Assembly (NCBI GenBank): GCA_964304625.1
Contig: OZ199838.1
Location: 3,534,001-3,598,000 of the forward strand
Source of the DNA: Kudoa neothunni
Taxonomy: Eukaryota > Cnidaria
DNA length: 64,000 bases
Reading direction: 5' to 3'
Each line of letters opens with the position of its first letter. The stretch's first letter is position 1. The notes below the pieces were generated by a model. It was not told where the DNA came from and searched no databases. It worked only from the letters and a program-made list of their open reading frames with translations. This document shows, in pieces, positions 27,001 to 40,100 of the stretch. The position numbers and the translations under genes are program-made.

Positions 27001-30000
27001 AATTTTAATTCATCATTATTAATTATCTTTCTATCAATTCCAACGTGATCAGGTGAAAGCATTTCGAGTATGAAAAATGCATTTGTTTCCTCGAATAAAA
27101 ATACGGCATCCATTTGTGACTTTAATCGGCTATTCAATTCCACTAACATCAAATCCATTATTTGGACGCATGATTCATTGGAAAACTCTTCACTTCCATT
27201 AAACAGCGGCAATGATAATTTTATTCTCTCAAAACAGTTAATGTAGGAACCCACATCAAGCTGCGGTTTAACACAAATTTTGTGTGAACTGCAACTCGCT
27301 ACACAATATTCTAATTGTTTCGCTATGTCTAAACAGTTTTTTTGCTGTTTATCCGATGGAAAAGGATCACGGTTCGTGTAGATCCTTTTACACTCCGGGC
27401 AAGGAACAATATTTGTCGGAATTGGAAAAAGAAACGGACTATCTTGATTCTTTTGGTTGTTGGTATAGCTATTTAGTTTGTGAGTTTGTATTTTTTGATA
27501 AATTATAGCTTTTTCAACTGAATAAATCACCTCACTTAATATAAAATCAACTATTTGATTGATGTTCACGAAAAAATCGTAACCCTCAAACAGTCTCACG
27601 AATCCAACCAATCTACTTATCTGCACATCGATCTCCAGAAGTTTAAAGGGATAACTGTTCTGGGTGTGTTGATGTATCGCATTAGAGGATTGATCAAACA
27701 TTTGAGTTTTTTGGTCCAGTTTTATGCTTTTAGGAGATCCCACGTGCACTAGAACATTAAGAGAACCGATTTCTGATGAATTAGCGCTCTGACTTTTGTA
27801 CACTCCGTATCTTCTAAGGAACACCGCGCATGAATTGCAACTGTGTACCACTTTTAGGTTGTGGCCAATCAACCTCCTAAAATTAAATCAATTAAAAATA
27901 TAACAGAAAAAAATTATTGACATTCCACCAAATTTACCAATTTCATGAGAATAAAAGGAAATAATAATAAAAACAGCCAAATCTCAACGAATTTATATAT
28001 TTTACCCAGAGCAGCTATATTCTAAATTGATAAATAGTTTAAAAAATAAACGCTCCCAGAAATTAGTTTAAATCCAACAATATCTTTTCTCAAACGAATC
28101 AGACCAGCGAACCCATTATTTCGCATCGATAACGATGTTGATGGTGATACTGATGCTGATACTGATAACAGGTTATGTGTACGAAGAGACTTAGGGTTTT
28201 AAATCCGCCCCCCCCACTATTTATGAGGAAAAATCCGCACCCTTTCCCAAAAAAGGATTTAAAAATGGTTGTATATTTAAACGGGTTAGTATGTTTACTA
28301 AAATTCTATTAAAAATAAAAAAGTCATAAAATTTATCAAGAAAACAAATGGAGGTAAAATAAATATAACTGATATTAAATTGAATGTTTAGACTTTTTTC
28401 TTATGTTTCTGAACAATAATTATGTCAAAAAGAGGCACTTTATCGGCAAAAAAATATACATATATCATGAATCAACTAGATATATTAATATTTTAATGAA
28501 AAATATCTACAGTAATGTTGGCGCACGCGCTAATCTGGGATTTTGTAGTTTTTTGTTTTAATTATAAATTTAAAAATTGGATGAAGAAAATAAATACAAG
28601 AATCTATCTATAAAGTAATGTTTTAGATTATAAAAATTTGGAGTGCTTATTGATTCTGATCCGAAGTATAAAACTCTAAAATATTTCAATAATACAAATA
28701 AAAATCTAAACTTTGTAGCTAATTAGGGTTTAATGTCTGCTTACCTTAAAATTTACTTAAAAAATATAAAACACAACTTTTAAGAATTCAACCAGGTTTA
28801 AAACGTTCATTATTTGTTTATCTTATTTATTAAAAAGTAAATTTTATTTCATAAATTTTTGCATTGAATTGTAAATGATTTTAATTCTTTTATTTACGAA
28901 TGAAAAAAAAACTATCATTGTTACTTCACATGATAATAAATGGAAAACAGTGGATTTAAAGAAATTAATCAAATGACCATTAGTTTATCAGACTTATTCC
29001 ATCTTCGATGGAGCACGAATCGAAGATGATATATTTCCGAGAGAGATATGCTGATTACTTAGAATCGTTACATTACGTACGAAATATGCTCAGCGTAAAA
29101 TTTTGTTGTTGACTCAAGATGTGAGTTTCGGGTCCCTGCTCGGGAAGCCTGGTTTAAATTATCATAAAAACCTAATATAAATTATTTCAACATTTTAGAA
29201 ACTTAATGTAGAAAAAAGGAATTTAAAATTTATCATATGAAAACTGAGAGGGGTGAATATATTTTTTTGAGTATTGTAATGAATATTCAATATTTGTTCA
29301 GTCGGAATTGGATACTACATTTTCTGAGACCAGCGAAAACCCATGTAATATCAAGACCGTTGTTTGTACACGACTAAAAAAGCTATGACTTTTTAAATTA
29401 AACATTAAATGATTATTCATACAAACTGACTTCTATTAGATAAAATGCTTTTAAATCACTCAGTTAAGAAAAAAAATTTGAGTTTGAGATTGAATAATAT
29501 AAAATGGAATCATTTTATTAACTGTAACAGATATTGGAAACTTAGTTAATTTCGGCTGATTCCATAAATTGACGATAATTTTGTGATTTTCTTTTTTGAC
29601 AAATTAATAATAATATCCAATGAATGTTATCATATGATTTAGATCCATAACCCTTTCATGCCAAATGTCCACCCTAGTACCCACATTAAAAACAGCTGAA
29701 ATTATACGTCTAATTAATTTTTATCACAATAAAATAATAAAATTTAAAATATTGAGTTCCTGTAATATATATAAAAAAATCATGAAATGAAATAAAATAT
29801 TTGGGTAGGAAAGGGTTAAAACTGAGGCGAGCAAAATGTTATTTGATGATTGAATTAATGAAAAATAGCAGAGGCTATCGGCATAGTAATTTTGATCCCA
29901 GCAACTCTAACTCAACAGCTGTTTGAAGATTAGTTTTTTAGAATCTGCTATATTAAATTTTTTTCTACTAGGAGCGAAATAACAGCTTAGAAATAACTAG

Positions 30001-33000
30001 ATCTAGTTAGAACTAATGACACCCAAATATTACGTCCCATTCCAATAGCAACTACTTATTTTTAAATATTAAGCCTAATTTTCTATTTTTGGTTTAATTT
30101 AATTCCAATTATTGTTAAGCTCTGATGCGGATAAATAACCAAATTACCGTTTATTCTAAATAATACAATAGTGCCGTGGTTAATAAAGCAACCCAAAAGT
30201 TGGTTAAGCTTTTGGTTGAATAATGGCTGGTACCTCATTATTGGACGTTCGGTATTAGAAAGTTCCAAAAATATCTTAGAACTTAAAAATTTTGTAAATG
30301 TGCGCGAAATACACTTACGTAATGATGTTGACCACTAGTTCGAAGACAAACGTAATATCTTCATCAATGATGATTTTAAATTGAAAGTTATTGAGCCAAG
30401 TGTTGTCAAGAACGTTGTTATCAGGCAAACTTTGAAGTAGGGCTTCAGTCAAATTTGGTTTTTCGTTATTAGAGAGGCTCTCACTGGCTCCAATTAAGCC
30501 TGAAATCAACACACTTTTACAAATGCGATTAGAATGATTTTTTAAACTACACCCCAAAATAAGTAAAACAGTTAGCTGATAAATAAATACCACAAGTTTA
30601 TCTGAGTATACAAACGATAATCTTGAATAAACGATATATGATCATAATAATTTATCGTTACGTTTGGTAGTAGGTTTGAAATTTTTTTAATAAGATCAGA
30701 AAAAATCTGACAAAACAGATTTAATTTTATAAAATATTTTTCTAGAAATTTACTCGATGGCACTCAACGTGTGGAAATCCCATTAGGAAATAAGTTTTCA
30801 ATGTAAGAGTGAAGTTTTGGTTTAAAACTTTTACAATGTAAAATGATTTCGGAGCTTCGTTTTTCACCCTAAATGAAATAACAATAGCAAATATCTAATT
30901 TTAATAAAAATTACTCTGAAGGTATCAGGAAAATAAAAATGTGATCTTCCAGCAGCACAAATGATGAGTGATTGTGCAGAAATTTTGTTAAAGCATCAGA
31001 AAAATACTTCACAGGAAAAATATTGAAAAAAATCCTCAACGAATTTTTGTCATATTTCAAACAATTGGATGAACCACTACAACTGGATATAAACTGCCTG
31101 CGTAAAAAGTTACCTTACCTATAGTCAAGTATCAACAGCGTATCGAAACGAAGGAACAACCGACGCCACATCACTTCTTCCATGTACATAATTGGATTCC
31201 AGAATTTTATAAATGGTTCATATTCTGGTCTATTTAATTATAATAATGGACAATTAGATATAAAATTAAACTAGGTAATCTATTAATGAGTCAAACTATA
31301 ACTTAACGAAAACATCATTAAGTATGAACATAATAATCATACATAAAATCCACCACCTTCAGTTTCTAGGAAATCGAAAATGAATTTGAAATAATAAAGC
31401 GGTTCAAGAAAATCTAATTAAGTACTGGTCTATTGGAGTTGTTAAGTGAAAATAGAATCTTATTTTTGCTGAGGTGATAACCAGTTTCATATCGTTCTGA
31501 CTTGGTGTTGAATGAGCAAAGTTTTGAAAACACACTATCAATATATCTAGTTCTTTTATGGTAAAATTGGATAAAATGTGCAGTGGAATAATTTTTTTAC
31601 CTTCTCACAAGATTTTCGGAAATTGGTCCATGTAATCTATTAAAAACAACAAATGAGCAGTCTGGTACATTAAATCAATAAATATACAAACTCGTTTGAG
31701 TGCAGTCATTGTTATGAGTAATTGATAGATTTCCAAAACGATACTTGGAATGAACAATCAACTCTACTATAGGCTTAAAGCTACATTCATAAATTTATAA
31801 CGCATCTCCCATAACAACTACTTAAGAAAATCGTTCACGTTTTTCCACTAACAATCCAGTTTGAACAACTACACTAATATAACTATAAACTACTGTTCCA
31901 CATATGTATTCAATGTAAGTGTTCTCATCGATTGGATAGAAAAAATGAATACTGATTTGATTGCTACCTTCAAAAATTTGATAGGTGATTAATTTTCATA
32001 AACAGTTGTTATTACTATGGGATTCCACTTTCAATAAATTGTATTTTTCATATAACCGTAATGACAGCAAGCTTTTGGTATATACATCAAATTAAAACAA
32101 TTAAAAATTTACTATACCATGAAAATTTCACAGAGAGAATCAATCTGAAGCATGTGTTCACCGAAGAAAAATTCTTTGATAGCAGATGTTTGGCATGCCT
32201 TTTCGCCCGAAAACAACTCCAAAATAAAAATAGACTTTGCAGTGTTTTGATATGCTTCGAGGATGAATCGGTGGTTATTATCCGGGCAGACACATCTAAT
32301 TAATAATTGAGACAAGGAGAATAATAACGCAAATCAACTTGGCGTATCTGCATGCAAACAATCCTGTATAAATTAGGGGATTATGAACGTTAAAAAAACT
32401 ATTTCAGCTCACATTCAAAATATCGTTCGATTTAATGTAGCATCCCCCATTACAACATGCGGTTAACTTCATAAATGTATCATTTGGGCAACATCCAAAC
32501 CTTAAACGTAAAGAATGTAATATAGTGACATTTATGTGAATAGCTGGATATTAATAATTTATTTATCAGCTTCAAACAATACAATCTGGAGGTTCATTTT
32601 AATAATTAATCAAGTACGTCATATTTGTTTTCTGTTGTGGTCCTAATTGGATAAAATGCAACAGCACATTATGCTGGGACATGCATTCATTGAAACTTAA
32701 TATATTTTCAGATTTCTCCAAAGATATCATTCCGGTTGTCATAACAACAATGACTGAAATATAATACAAATAAGAAAGTTTGCATCGCGTCAAAATACCA
32801 GGAATAGATTTAATTGGGAGTTGGTTGAGTAGATTAAAACAACAATCAAACAAATAAGAAAGTTTAAGTTTGAATGTCTCATTTCTATCCTGAAAAATAT
32901 TGGTTTTAATTATGATAGACTTTAAATGTATAAGTTTTACTTTATTTCTCTGTCTGTGTATCTCTAGGGAAATCTCATCAAACTTTTTATTAATCATTTC

Positions 33001-33809
33001 TAGGATGAACGGTAATGATTGCACGTTTAGAGCAGTACAGTCGACAATACTCTATATTTTTTTAGTTAAATTATTTTAATCTAATAGGCGAATAAATTTA
33101 CAAAATAATAATTTTCTTTGGAACGAAAATATCCAAAAATTGCAATTAGAATAATGGGCCGTAAATGAATAAAACTATTTTCCACATTTATCTATTATAA
33201 ACATTAGTTGGTTTAAAATGGCATGTAAAAATATTACAGGCGATACAAAATAGGAAAGTAGGTTTGTTAAACATTGTTTGGTCTCATCTAAGATGGACAG
33301 ACATGTTTCTGGATTCTAGTTTCGTTTAAAAATTTGGAATAAAATAGTCATATTATGGAATAGAGTACAAAGTTAATTAGAGAACGAGTGATGTCAATTC
33401 CGAACACTATGCGATAACTTCTGCCAATGCAAAATAATTCCGTTGTAGGTAATATTTTGGCGTAATCACATTTAATGGAAACTCCAGAACCAGTGGTCAC
33501 ATGTTTATGATCATTGTTTATTGTTTCCAGTGAATAGATTGACAGCAAACGGGCTTCATCTTGATGTGTTTTCAACTAATCAAACACAAATAATACATGA
33601 TAACAATATCTTGATTACATCCTTTTCCGATTTGATATCAGTTTGAACTACTTTATCTAGACGCTGTAACAACCATTGGACTCTATGTGCGTAGTTTATG
33701 AAGTACGTTTCACCCATAAGCAGGTAAACACTTTTGCATTCTGGCACCTGTATTTATTTGTTTATTCCACTGAAACACATAAAATTACAACATATTTGTT
33801 CGACTCCAT
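15069..33809 (-). CDS. SZT2: SZT2, KICSTOR complex subunit (mTORC1 regulator), giant multi-exon gene
   Basis: SZT2 is the scaffold of KICSTOR, which holds GATOR1 at the lysosome and restrains mTORC1 when amino acids are low. The start is the ATG at 33807-33809 in a 21-bp exon. Exon 2 (33747-33619) carries SVYLLMGETYFINYAHRVQW, matching the family N-terminus (VFLLMKKDYRxxRNVRxxWF). Then come GRSYRIVFGIDITRS, CFNLLNQLP...VIVVMTTG, FWNPIMYMEEVMWRRLFLRF and FLHNHSSFVLLED, all in family order, down to about 30315. Large exons follow at 27876-24603 (with VNQQFLLDRLY) and 18939-15293 (with SSITSMAGLF and LQRLGLFH). Between them is a small exon at 20790-20538; the last exon is 15245-15069. Splice phases agree at 24603/20790, 20538/18939 and 15293/15245. 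Relative to human SZT2, roughly 150-180 residues between the 24.6-kb and 20.8-kb exons are missing or lie in exons I could not see. Exons in 28-33 kb are only partly resolved. Confidence 0.85.
15293..18939 (-). CDS. SZT2: SZT2 large C-terminal exon (part of SZT2)
   Basis: A single exon of 3647 bp, open throughout, inside the SZT2 gene. The acceptor (TTTTTTTAG) is at 18940-18942; the donor GTAATATC at 15292 opens a 47-bp intron before the last exon (15245-15069). The encoded segment includes ITSMAG, the YTYNLDFG...LQRLGLFHVGES stretch that matches the C-terminal core of SZT2 (YNW...LSQKLGLFH), and a later ASDHANGLANYFYRFYVDSL segment. The last exon adds about 58 residues to a TAG stop. Although it is open from end to end, this should not be annotated as a separate gene: no ATG lies near the beginning and phases join to the exon at 20538-20790. 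Confidence 0.85.
20538..20790 (-). CDS. SZT2: SZT2 internal exon between two large introns
   Basis: A 253-bp segment bounded on the minus strand by TGTGTTTTAG and GTAAGCC, open in one frame. It ends in phase 1, and the next exon (18939) begins with the two bases needed to complete the codon. The product includes LNGCIEIVLSAFVKQH, resembling the helix before the acidic/Ser linker of SZT2, and a Ser-rich SRTSSSDDITEH. It lies alone between introns of about 3.8 kb and 1.6 kb. Confidence 0.7.
21229..23024. mobile_element. Candidate TTAA-flanked piggyBac-like element in an SZT2 intron
   Basis: TTAA at 21225-21228 is followed by CCCTTAATCGA. The far end, read on the opposite strand from 23028, gives TTAACCCTTAACCGACAACCATGG. 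CGACAACCATG also occurs near the left end (about 21265), followed by a similar ACGAGCCCA / ACAAGCCCA. So both ends share inverted terminal sequence beginning CCCTTAA next to TTAA, the pattern of piggyBac-superfamily insertions. The length is about 1.8 kb. No transposase is recognisable; the frame at 21421-21648 is not assignable. The left terminus appears to carry an extra 25-30 bases, and a further piggyBac-like end lies inside at about 22800-22836, suggesting nesting. Confidence 0.45.
24603..27876 (-). CDS. SZT2: SZT2 large central exon (part of SZT2)
   Basis: A 3.27-kb exon following the acceptor AATTTTAG at 27877-27884. It contains HSCNSCAVFLRRYGVYK near its start, and later LLQKSIKDYCVTVNQQFLL followed by DRLYNQRTL, matching the family's VNQRLLLQDLHDSHV region. 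It ends with TFVDSLILPLYQRIETAFLK, matching ELVRVLRRRLDEATLDII. The open frame runs on to a stop at 24531, but the last 24 codons are hydrophobic and look like intron read-through. A phase-0 donor at 24602 (GTTGCATTG, weak) would join to the exon at 20790. A Cys-pair segment (CPECKRIY) may be a small metal-binding loop. Confidence 0.8.
27877..30314. other. Large SZT2 intron with low-complexity tracts and a possible miniature element
   Basis: About 2.4 kb without coding sequence, between the exon ending near 30315 and the exon starting at 27876. It contains a GAT-rich imperfect triplet tract (28125-28168), an eight-C run (28208-28215), and a segment at about 29651-29818 that starts TAACCCTTTC and ends GAAAGGGTTA, a short inverted repeat of the kind seen at TTAA elements elsewhere in the window. 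Only the right-hand flank is a true TTAA, so the element call is weak. Confidence 0.4.
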
Positions 33810-35178
33810 GCTAAGGTGTAAATCAATTTTTGAACCATGCGCATATACACAAAATAAATGAAAAATTTTTATATTTTTTGATACTGAATAGCACTTAATT
33901 TAGTGAATAATTATGTAATATTTTTTTTAGTATTATTTTGAAATTTTTACACGATTACATTTTTGTTGAAAGTGTTAATCGTCTTTATGAATTAAACGAT
34001 TATTAAAAATACCATGATCACATTACCAAACTTTTAAAATGTTGTAATGTTTACTTAAAAAATTAAAAAGACATTTTCTTTTTAAATGTTAAAATATAGC
34101 AAAAATTAACATTAATTCCTCAGATTTGCCATAGACGCAAAGAGAAAATATTTGAAAATCATTCTAAAAAATAAATTAAGGCTTTTAAATAACCTATAAA
34201 AAGGATTAAATAATTTTTTTAGAGTATGATATTTTTCAGAATTGTGAGAAATGAAATTAAAATAACTTTAGGGAGATAATAGAAATAACAAAAACTAGAT
34301 AGCTGAACGATGAATATTTATTTCTCTAATTAATACCCTCTTATCCCGTATAAACTATAATACACACTTAACGAGAAAAAAGTAAATCAAGTTAGTGTCA
34401 ATCTTAATACTTTAAATAATTAAATGAAGTAATAGTAAATTGTTTATATTGAATTTAATTGCTGAAAGTTTAATTTAGCTATCTACTTAAATGACATCAG
34501 AGGATATAGTGTCGGTACCTAAAGAAATTGATCTGTTTAATGAAACACATAATAAAAAATCATTAATCATTATGCAAATGTAGGTCTTGTCGATCTATTT
34601 AAAACAATTAATGAAACCCTAAAAATGTGCTTCTCAAGTCAAATATATAAAAATTCCTTTCATATAGAGTGTATTTTAACACACCTTATAAAACATTTGT
34701 ACTTTATAAATAAAGATAGGTGAAATTATTCAATTGACGGTTGATTTGAGCGTAAATGGGGAATGTTAACTTCAACTGAATATCATATTAAAATATGTGA
34801 AGATTTATCCCATTATTGAAAACGTGTAATCAGTTTAACAAACTTAAGTCGGTCACAGAATCGTTTTCTAAATTCTTTGGAGCGTTTGATGTCGTAGTGA
34901 CAGGTGAAATATCAAAATACTTAAAAATTTCATAAATGCCTGTGTATATAAAAGGTTTACTGCACGTGCGAACTTAATAGCACAGACGTTAACTTGCTTA
35001 TATATGTATATATATATATAGCGGATCTCTATTATATATACAGAATATATAGTTAGAAAATATTTAGGGTATATTACTTTTGTGAAATATAATAATAATG
35101 TTTAAAAAAATTAGAATATTACAAGATGGACCGAGAATAATACAAAAAATAATACACACACTAAAAAATAATATTTAA
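33810..35178. other. Upstream region of SZT2, no gene recognised
   Basis: AT-rich DNA upstream of the SZT2 start. It holds a TA dinucleotide tract at 34999-35020. No conserved reading frame or RNA gene was seen. The SZT2 promoter should lie in the first few hundred bases. Confidence 0.5.
34999..35020. repeat. TA dinucleotide microsatellite
   Basis: Alternating T/A tract with one G interruption, about 160 bp left of the TTAA element, upstream of SZT2. Confidence 0.8.
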
Positions 35179-36183
35179 CCCTCTAAGGTACATAAAAACG
35201 ATTTCACTCCAACGAACTTGAGATCTTTTGAATTACAGGTTTTAATTTTACGAAAGTTAATAAAAAAAATTTTTCAAAATGTCACACGAACTCTAAAAAA
35301 TTCCTACCAACAGAATTTTGAGAAAAATGTGTTCATTGAGTCAGTTAATCATACAAAATCCTATTCGGTAGACTTATGTAACGTTTCGTATATCTTCGTG
35401 TAAATAAATAAACTAACTCTCATACTATAGAGAATGAAATAAACTTTAATGAAACAAAAAATTTTTGAATATCGAAGTCAACAGATTTTTATTTTGAACA
35501 TTGATTATACTTACTCGAATAATGAAATCGACCAAAATATCCTCACAACTAATGCATTGAGTGTTTATTATTTATCATTATGACGAGTAAAAATTTTCAG
35601 AATACTTTCTTAAAATTTGATTCCATTATTTCAATTTCTTAGGAACAATATGAATCGGGTGTTTTAGTTACATTTTAATCCTTTGATTGTTACCATATCA
35701 TGGTTAGTAGCAACGAAATAAATATTATACTATTTAATTTTAAACATCCAAAACTGATTAAAGGTCTAAGAGTTTGCGTTCTAAATATGCAATATCTATC
35801 ACGCTTGATTTTATCGTTCAGCGAGCTTGTGCGAAGTGTTATATTAGCTTGCGAACTGACGTCGCGAGGATTAATTGGCTCAATGAATTATCTTTTTCTC
35901 AAAATTCAGCCAGTAAAAATTTCCTAAAATTTGTATGGCATTTTGAAATATTTTTTTATTTATTATCGTAAAATAAAAACCTGTAATTCAAAAGACCCCA
36001 AGTTCGTTGGAGTATAATTTTTTATTTCAATGCGAAATTTTGTTAATTTTTTTGAAGTTTAATAAGTTGTAAGTATCGTAATATAATGAAAATAATACGA
36101 ATATCAAGTGTTTCGAAAGAATAAGTAACATAATCAATTTAAAACTACTCTAGGGTCCAAAAGACCCCAAGTTCGTTAGAGGG
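35179..36183. mobile_element. TTAA-flanked piggyBac-like non-autonomous element, about 1.0 kb
   Basis: TTAA (35175-35178) precedes CCCTCTAAGG, and the other end read on the minus strand gives TTAA then CCCTCTAACGAACTTGGGG. Just inside both ends is a longer inverted repeat: 35208-35241 (CTCCAACGAACTTG...TTTTGAATTACAGG) pairs with about 35979-36014. The motif GACCCCAAGTTCGTT occurs twice at the right end (about 35995 and 36162). TTAA target duplication and CCCT termini are the hallmark of the piggyBac superfamily. Two frames inside (35218-35403 and 35700-35971) show no transposase features, so the element is probably non-autonomous and relies on a transposase elsewhere. Confidence 0.75.
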
Positions 36184-37175
36184 TTAAGCGAACTTGATCA
36201 ATATTTTGTCTTTCCATTAAACAAAATAATTATATCCTTAATAAATTTTTTAAGATTTAATGTACGAAACATTTTATGTATAAAAGTAATCCCAAGCATG
36301 TTGCTTTATACAAAATTACAAATTATAAAGGATAAAACGTTGTATTAATTTATTTTATGACTGATAAAATATAAACTTTGTCTATTTATTTCTATAAAGA
36401 TGATAATTCTCAATTTTATTCTTTACACAAGTTAAATAATTTTATGATTTTATAATCAGTTTATAAACTCTTATTAGGAAAGAGGTGTTTCAAATAACGA
36501 AATTTGGACAATGTAACGAGATTATGAAAGTTAAAAATGATATATATTTGTATAAAAATGACAAAATCAATTTAAAAAAAAATATATAAACTAAAACATT
36601 GAATTATTTATCGAGCAATAATATGAAATTATAATTTGAACATCGCTATCAATAGAAAAGATAGGAAATTCTAACCACGTGACACAACAATTAATGACGG
36701 GTGGTGGTAATGTAAATGCAGATATATCGATAAACCCAGCAAAAAATGTATAAAATATTCAATTCTCATTTACAAGGGAGATTATATAAATGTATGAATG
36801 TCCCATAATAATAATAATAATAATCATTAATAATAATAGTAATAAATTAGTAGTTAAAGGTATATTTAATTTTTAATTATGAAATGAATGCTAGTAATTC
36901 ACATAATTCAGCATGACTTACTGAAAAGTATAGTTAATTTATCATCAAAATTTAGATTCTCATTGGATTCTACTGGAAATGACGAAACAAAAATCTAATT
37001 TATAATAAAAATTTCACAACATGAATCTTATTGGGGAAATTTTGTATTGAGATTCGAAAACAAAATTCTAAATAAAATTATTTCCGCTCTGCGTCAAGTA
37101 AAAATAAAACAGCATGAATAATCTACTAAACTAGATAACAGAGACATTAGAATCTCAACTACACATTGAAAAAGT
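36184..37175. other. Intergenic region with ATA microsatellite
   Basis: Noncoding AT-rich DNA between the TTAA element and the NOC2L stop codon. It contains an imperfect ATA triplet repeat at 36806-36840. The NOC2L 3' UTR would fall in the last few hundred bases on the minus strand. Confidence 0.5.
36806..36840. repeat. ATA trinucleotide microsatellite
   Basis: About seven consecutive ATA units followed by an interrupted second run, in the spacer between the TTAA element and NOC2L. Confidence 0.85.
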
Positions 37176-40100
37176 TTAATCGCTAAGGTCGAGATCAACA
37201 ACTTCATCGTTGAGGTCCTCATTGTTGGTTTTGAGTGATGTTGTTACGGTCTTGAGTTTGGTGGGGATTCGTTTCAAGGTATTTTTGAGTTTGTTTTTTG
37301 TGGTTTCCCTCTTCAACGCGTTGCTTTTAGGTTGATGTTTCGAATTGGGGGCAGAATTTTGGATAGCCTCGTCAAAGTTGTTCTCCTTTAGATGAACAAG
37401 ATAGTTGGCAATGGAATTTTGATCCATAGGTAGTTTCAAGTTGGACACACCTTTATTGGTGTTATTTACAGCGTCATTAGGTTTGATGGGATCAAAAATT
37501 GAGGAACCCTCTCCCATTGTGAACCTTATGTCGGAAATTTTTCTCGCATTTTCCTCCATCTAAGACACGATGTTTATAAAACGTAATTTTAGATGAAATT
37601 CAACTTTTTGGACGATGCTTTTGAGTATATGTGACTGTCTTTTCACTTTGGTGTCCTTTATGATTTTTCTCAACCATTTGGTGGGAAGAAAAATCAAATC
37701 AGGAAATGCAACATTATTTGAAAATGCAATTAAAAACTGAAGGAAATGTTCAACAACTGTGTTGAATACTGAGGCCTAAAACAGCTCTAACTGTGTTTGA
37801 ATAAACCAATCAAATGGAAACCTTATATTGATTAAGCATCGCTTGATCTTTTGACACTTTGATCATACGACACAGTACAGGTTGTTTGGTGTTTGCAGAC
37901 ACAACATTGCTGCCAACAACCAAAAACTCTTTAAGCTCAAGTACCTATAGAGAACCATCGTAAACCACATTATTAATGACAAATATACATTCGTAAAATG
38001 TAAAGTGAGTGGAATGTAGACATTGGTTTCAGTGACCAGTTTTGTGAGACATTTGATAATGTGGAGTTTGAAAGGAATGAATTTTGGCGAGTTGGTGGCA
38101 TTCAACGTGGCAAGCATAATTTGAGTGATAGGATGAACCAGATTGGAGTGGAGCAAGGAATCAGGATTAGTTTCGTTGCAAATGGCAAAAGTTATCAATT
38201 CGATGGAATGAACAAACTGCCAAGAATAAATGTTTCCGCTTGATTTCTACAAATCAAAATCAACCGAAGCTGTTAAATACTAAAGGCAAACTTTATCATT
38301 GGTAATTAACACATTCTGTAGATCTAAAATGATTTGTTTGCATCGTTTGAAAAGGATTTGATAGACATTGTGAGGAGTGACTGAAAGAAGCTCACAAATG
38401 GAAACTTTCAAGAACAGCCAAAGACTAGAGTAGACATCGTGATATTTCGAAAATCCGTTGTTTGACAGGTAAATCTTGTCTATTTGCTAAAAAACATATA
38501 AATAAATATTAAATTTTGTAAGACAAAATATCAACAACAAAAAAATGACTTATTCTCAATAGTAATAGTTGGCGAAAACAAAAATACCTGGCAAATAGAA
38601 TCAGCTTTTTTAGTGTTGGACCATTTGCGAAGAAGGTTGAAACAACTGATTCGAACATCCTCATCGTGATATTCCAGCATTTTGACAAACAGCTAAACAC
38701 TAACAATTAGCTCGAAAATTAAAATCGAAATTTTACCTTAATGTAGGAATGTAAAATTTTAGGGTATCGACTGAGCAATTTGTTGGCAGTGTTGATCGAA
38801 GAAACAACTTGAACAAGCGACTCAGAAGAATTATTTAAGCAATTCAACAACTAAATCAACTGTTCGAATCACATAAATAAAATGATAACATACAACAAAT
38901 TGGTCAAGAAAATAAATTTTCATGGGAATTTTGAGTGAGGAGCATTTTTTTGACTTTTCCGAAAACAGATCACTCAAAATAGAGGACACGTTTTTGAGAC
39001 AAAAATTAATAATTCGATTTATCAAGTTTTTATTGGTATAAACTGCTTGAATTCGATATCTGTGATAGATTTGATGTTCCTTATGGTCCAAAAGTGATTT
39101 GATAAGTGGATTGGAAAGGTCCTCGCAAAATTGATCATACACGATTGAGTGAAAACACTTTAACAGCATTTTTATGGATGTTATATTTTTCTACGAATAA
39201 CAGAGAAAATAAACAAATCAGAAGATTATTTCATTACTTTATTTGAATCGTCAAACAATGTTTCAACCGTTTGATCAAATATTTCTACAGATTTTGACCG
39301 ATCAGATTCTTGTTGCTTTTCCAAATCATCCTAAATATAAAAATGATTAATAATTATCATTTCAAGAATTGTCTAAACTAGATGAAAATCGATGCGGACG
39401 GGAATTCAAATTTACATTTCGAATTTAAAAAATTACCTAATTTAACACTAGTAATGATACGACAACTTTCCCCGTAGAATAAATGTAGGGTCATTTTTGA
39501 CCCAAGGATAAAAATAATAGTTTTACGAATAAAATATTTCGTAAAAAACGGCGAACATTAAAATCATCTAATTATATTTTTAAATGTAATTTTTACATAA
39601 TGTCGATAAATGGAACACCTTTTCCTTTAATTTAAGTCTCGTTTTCGCGAACTTTATATTCTCTTATTGTTCAAGGGTGGATCATTATATATCTTCACGA
39701 CCGGATTATTATGAAGAAAATAAATTTGATCGCATAGGTCCGAAAAAGAATTTAATATTAAAATAAATTGAACTGAACTTTAACTAAAATTTAATTAAAA
39801 ATATAAATTTGATTCTTTGAGTACTACACAGGTATGATGCTAAATAAGACAGACAGCTTTGGGTCAGTATACATACAAATATACAAATAAATAAATACAT
39901 TTCAATCAAATCTTTATTAATTACAATGCACTTGTTATCTATTTTTCGCTTTCCATAACCTGTCGTGGTTAAAATTAAACGTTTTGTGGATGAGTTACAT
40001 GTTTAATCGATTTACCAATTATTTTTGTAAATATAATAGATTGAGTTAAAAAATAATTCAAAGTTGTTTTTTCACAAACAAATTAATAAATTGAACGGCG

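Noticed and set aside
15251-27872. The two open frames of 1233 and 1113 codons as separate intronless genes
   Set aside because: Neither has a convincing ATG start, both follow good splice acceptors, and phases plus family order join them with the exon at 20538-20790 into one SZT2 gene.
36806-36840. Regular repeats as a CRISPR array
   Set aside because: It is a simple ATA microsatellite in eukaryotic DNA, with no spacer structure.
39460-39520. GGGTCATTTTTGACCC hairpin as another piggyBac-like element
   Set aside because: The palindrome is clear, but I found no TTAA-flanked pair of ends around it.
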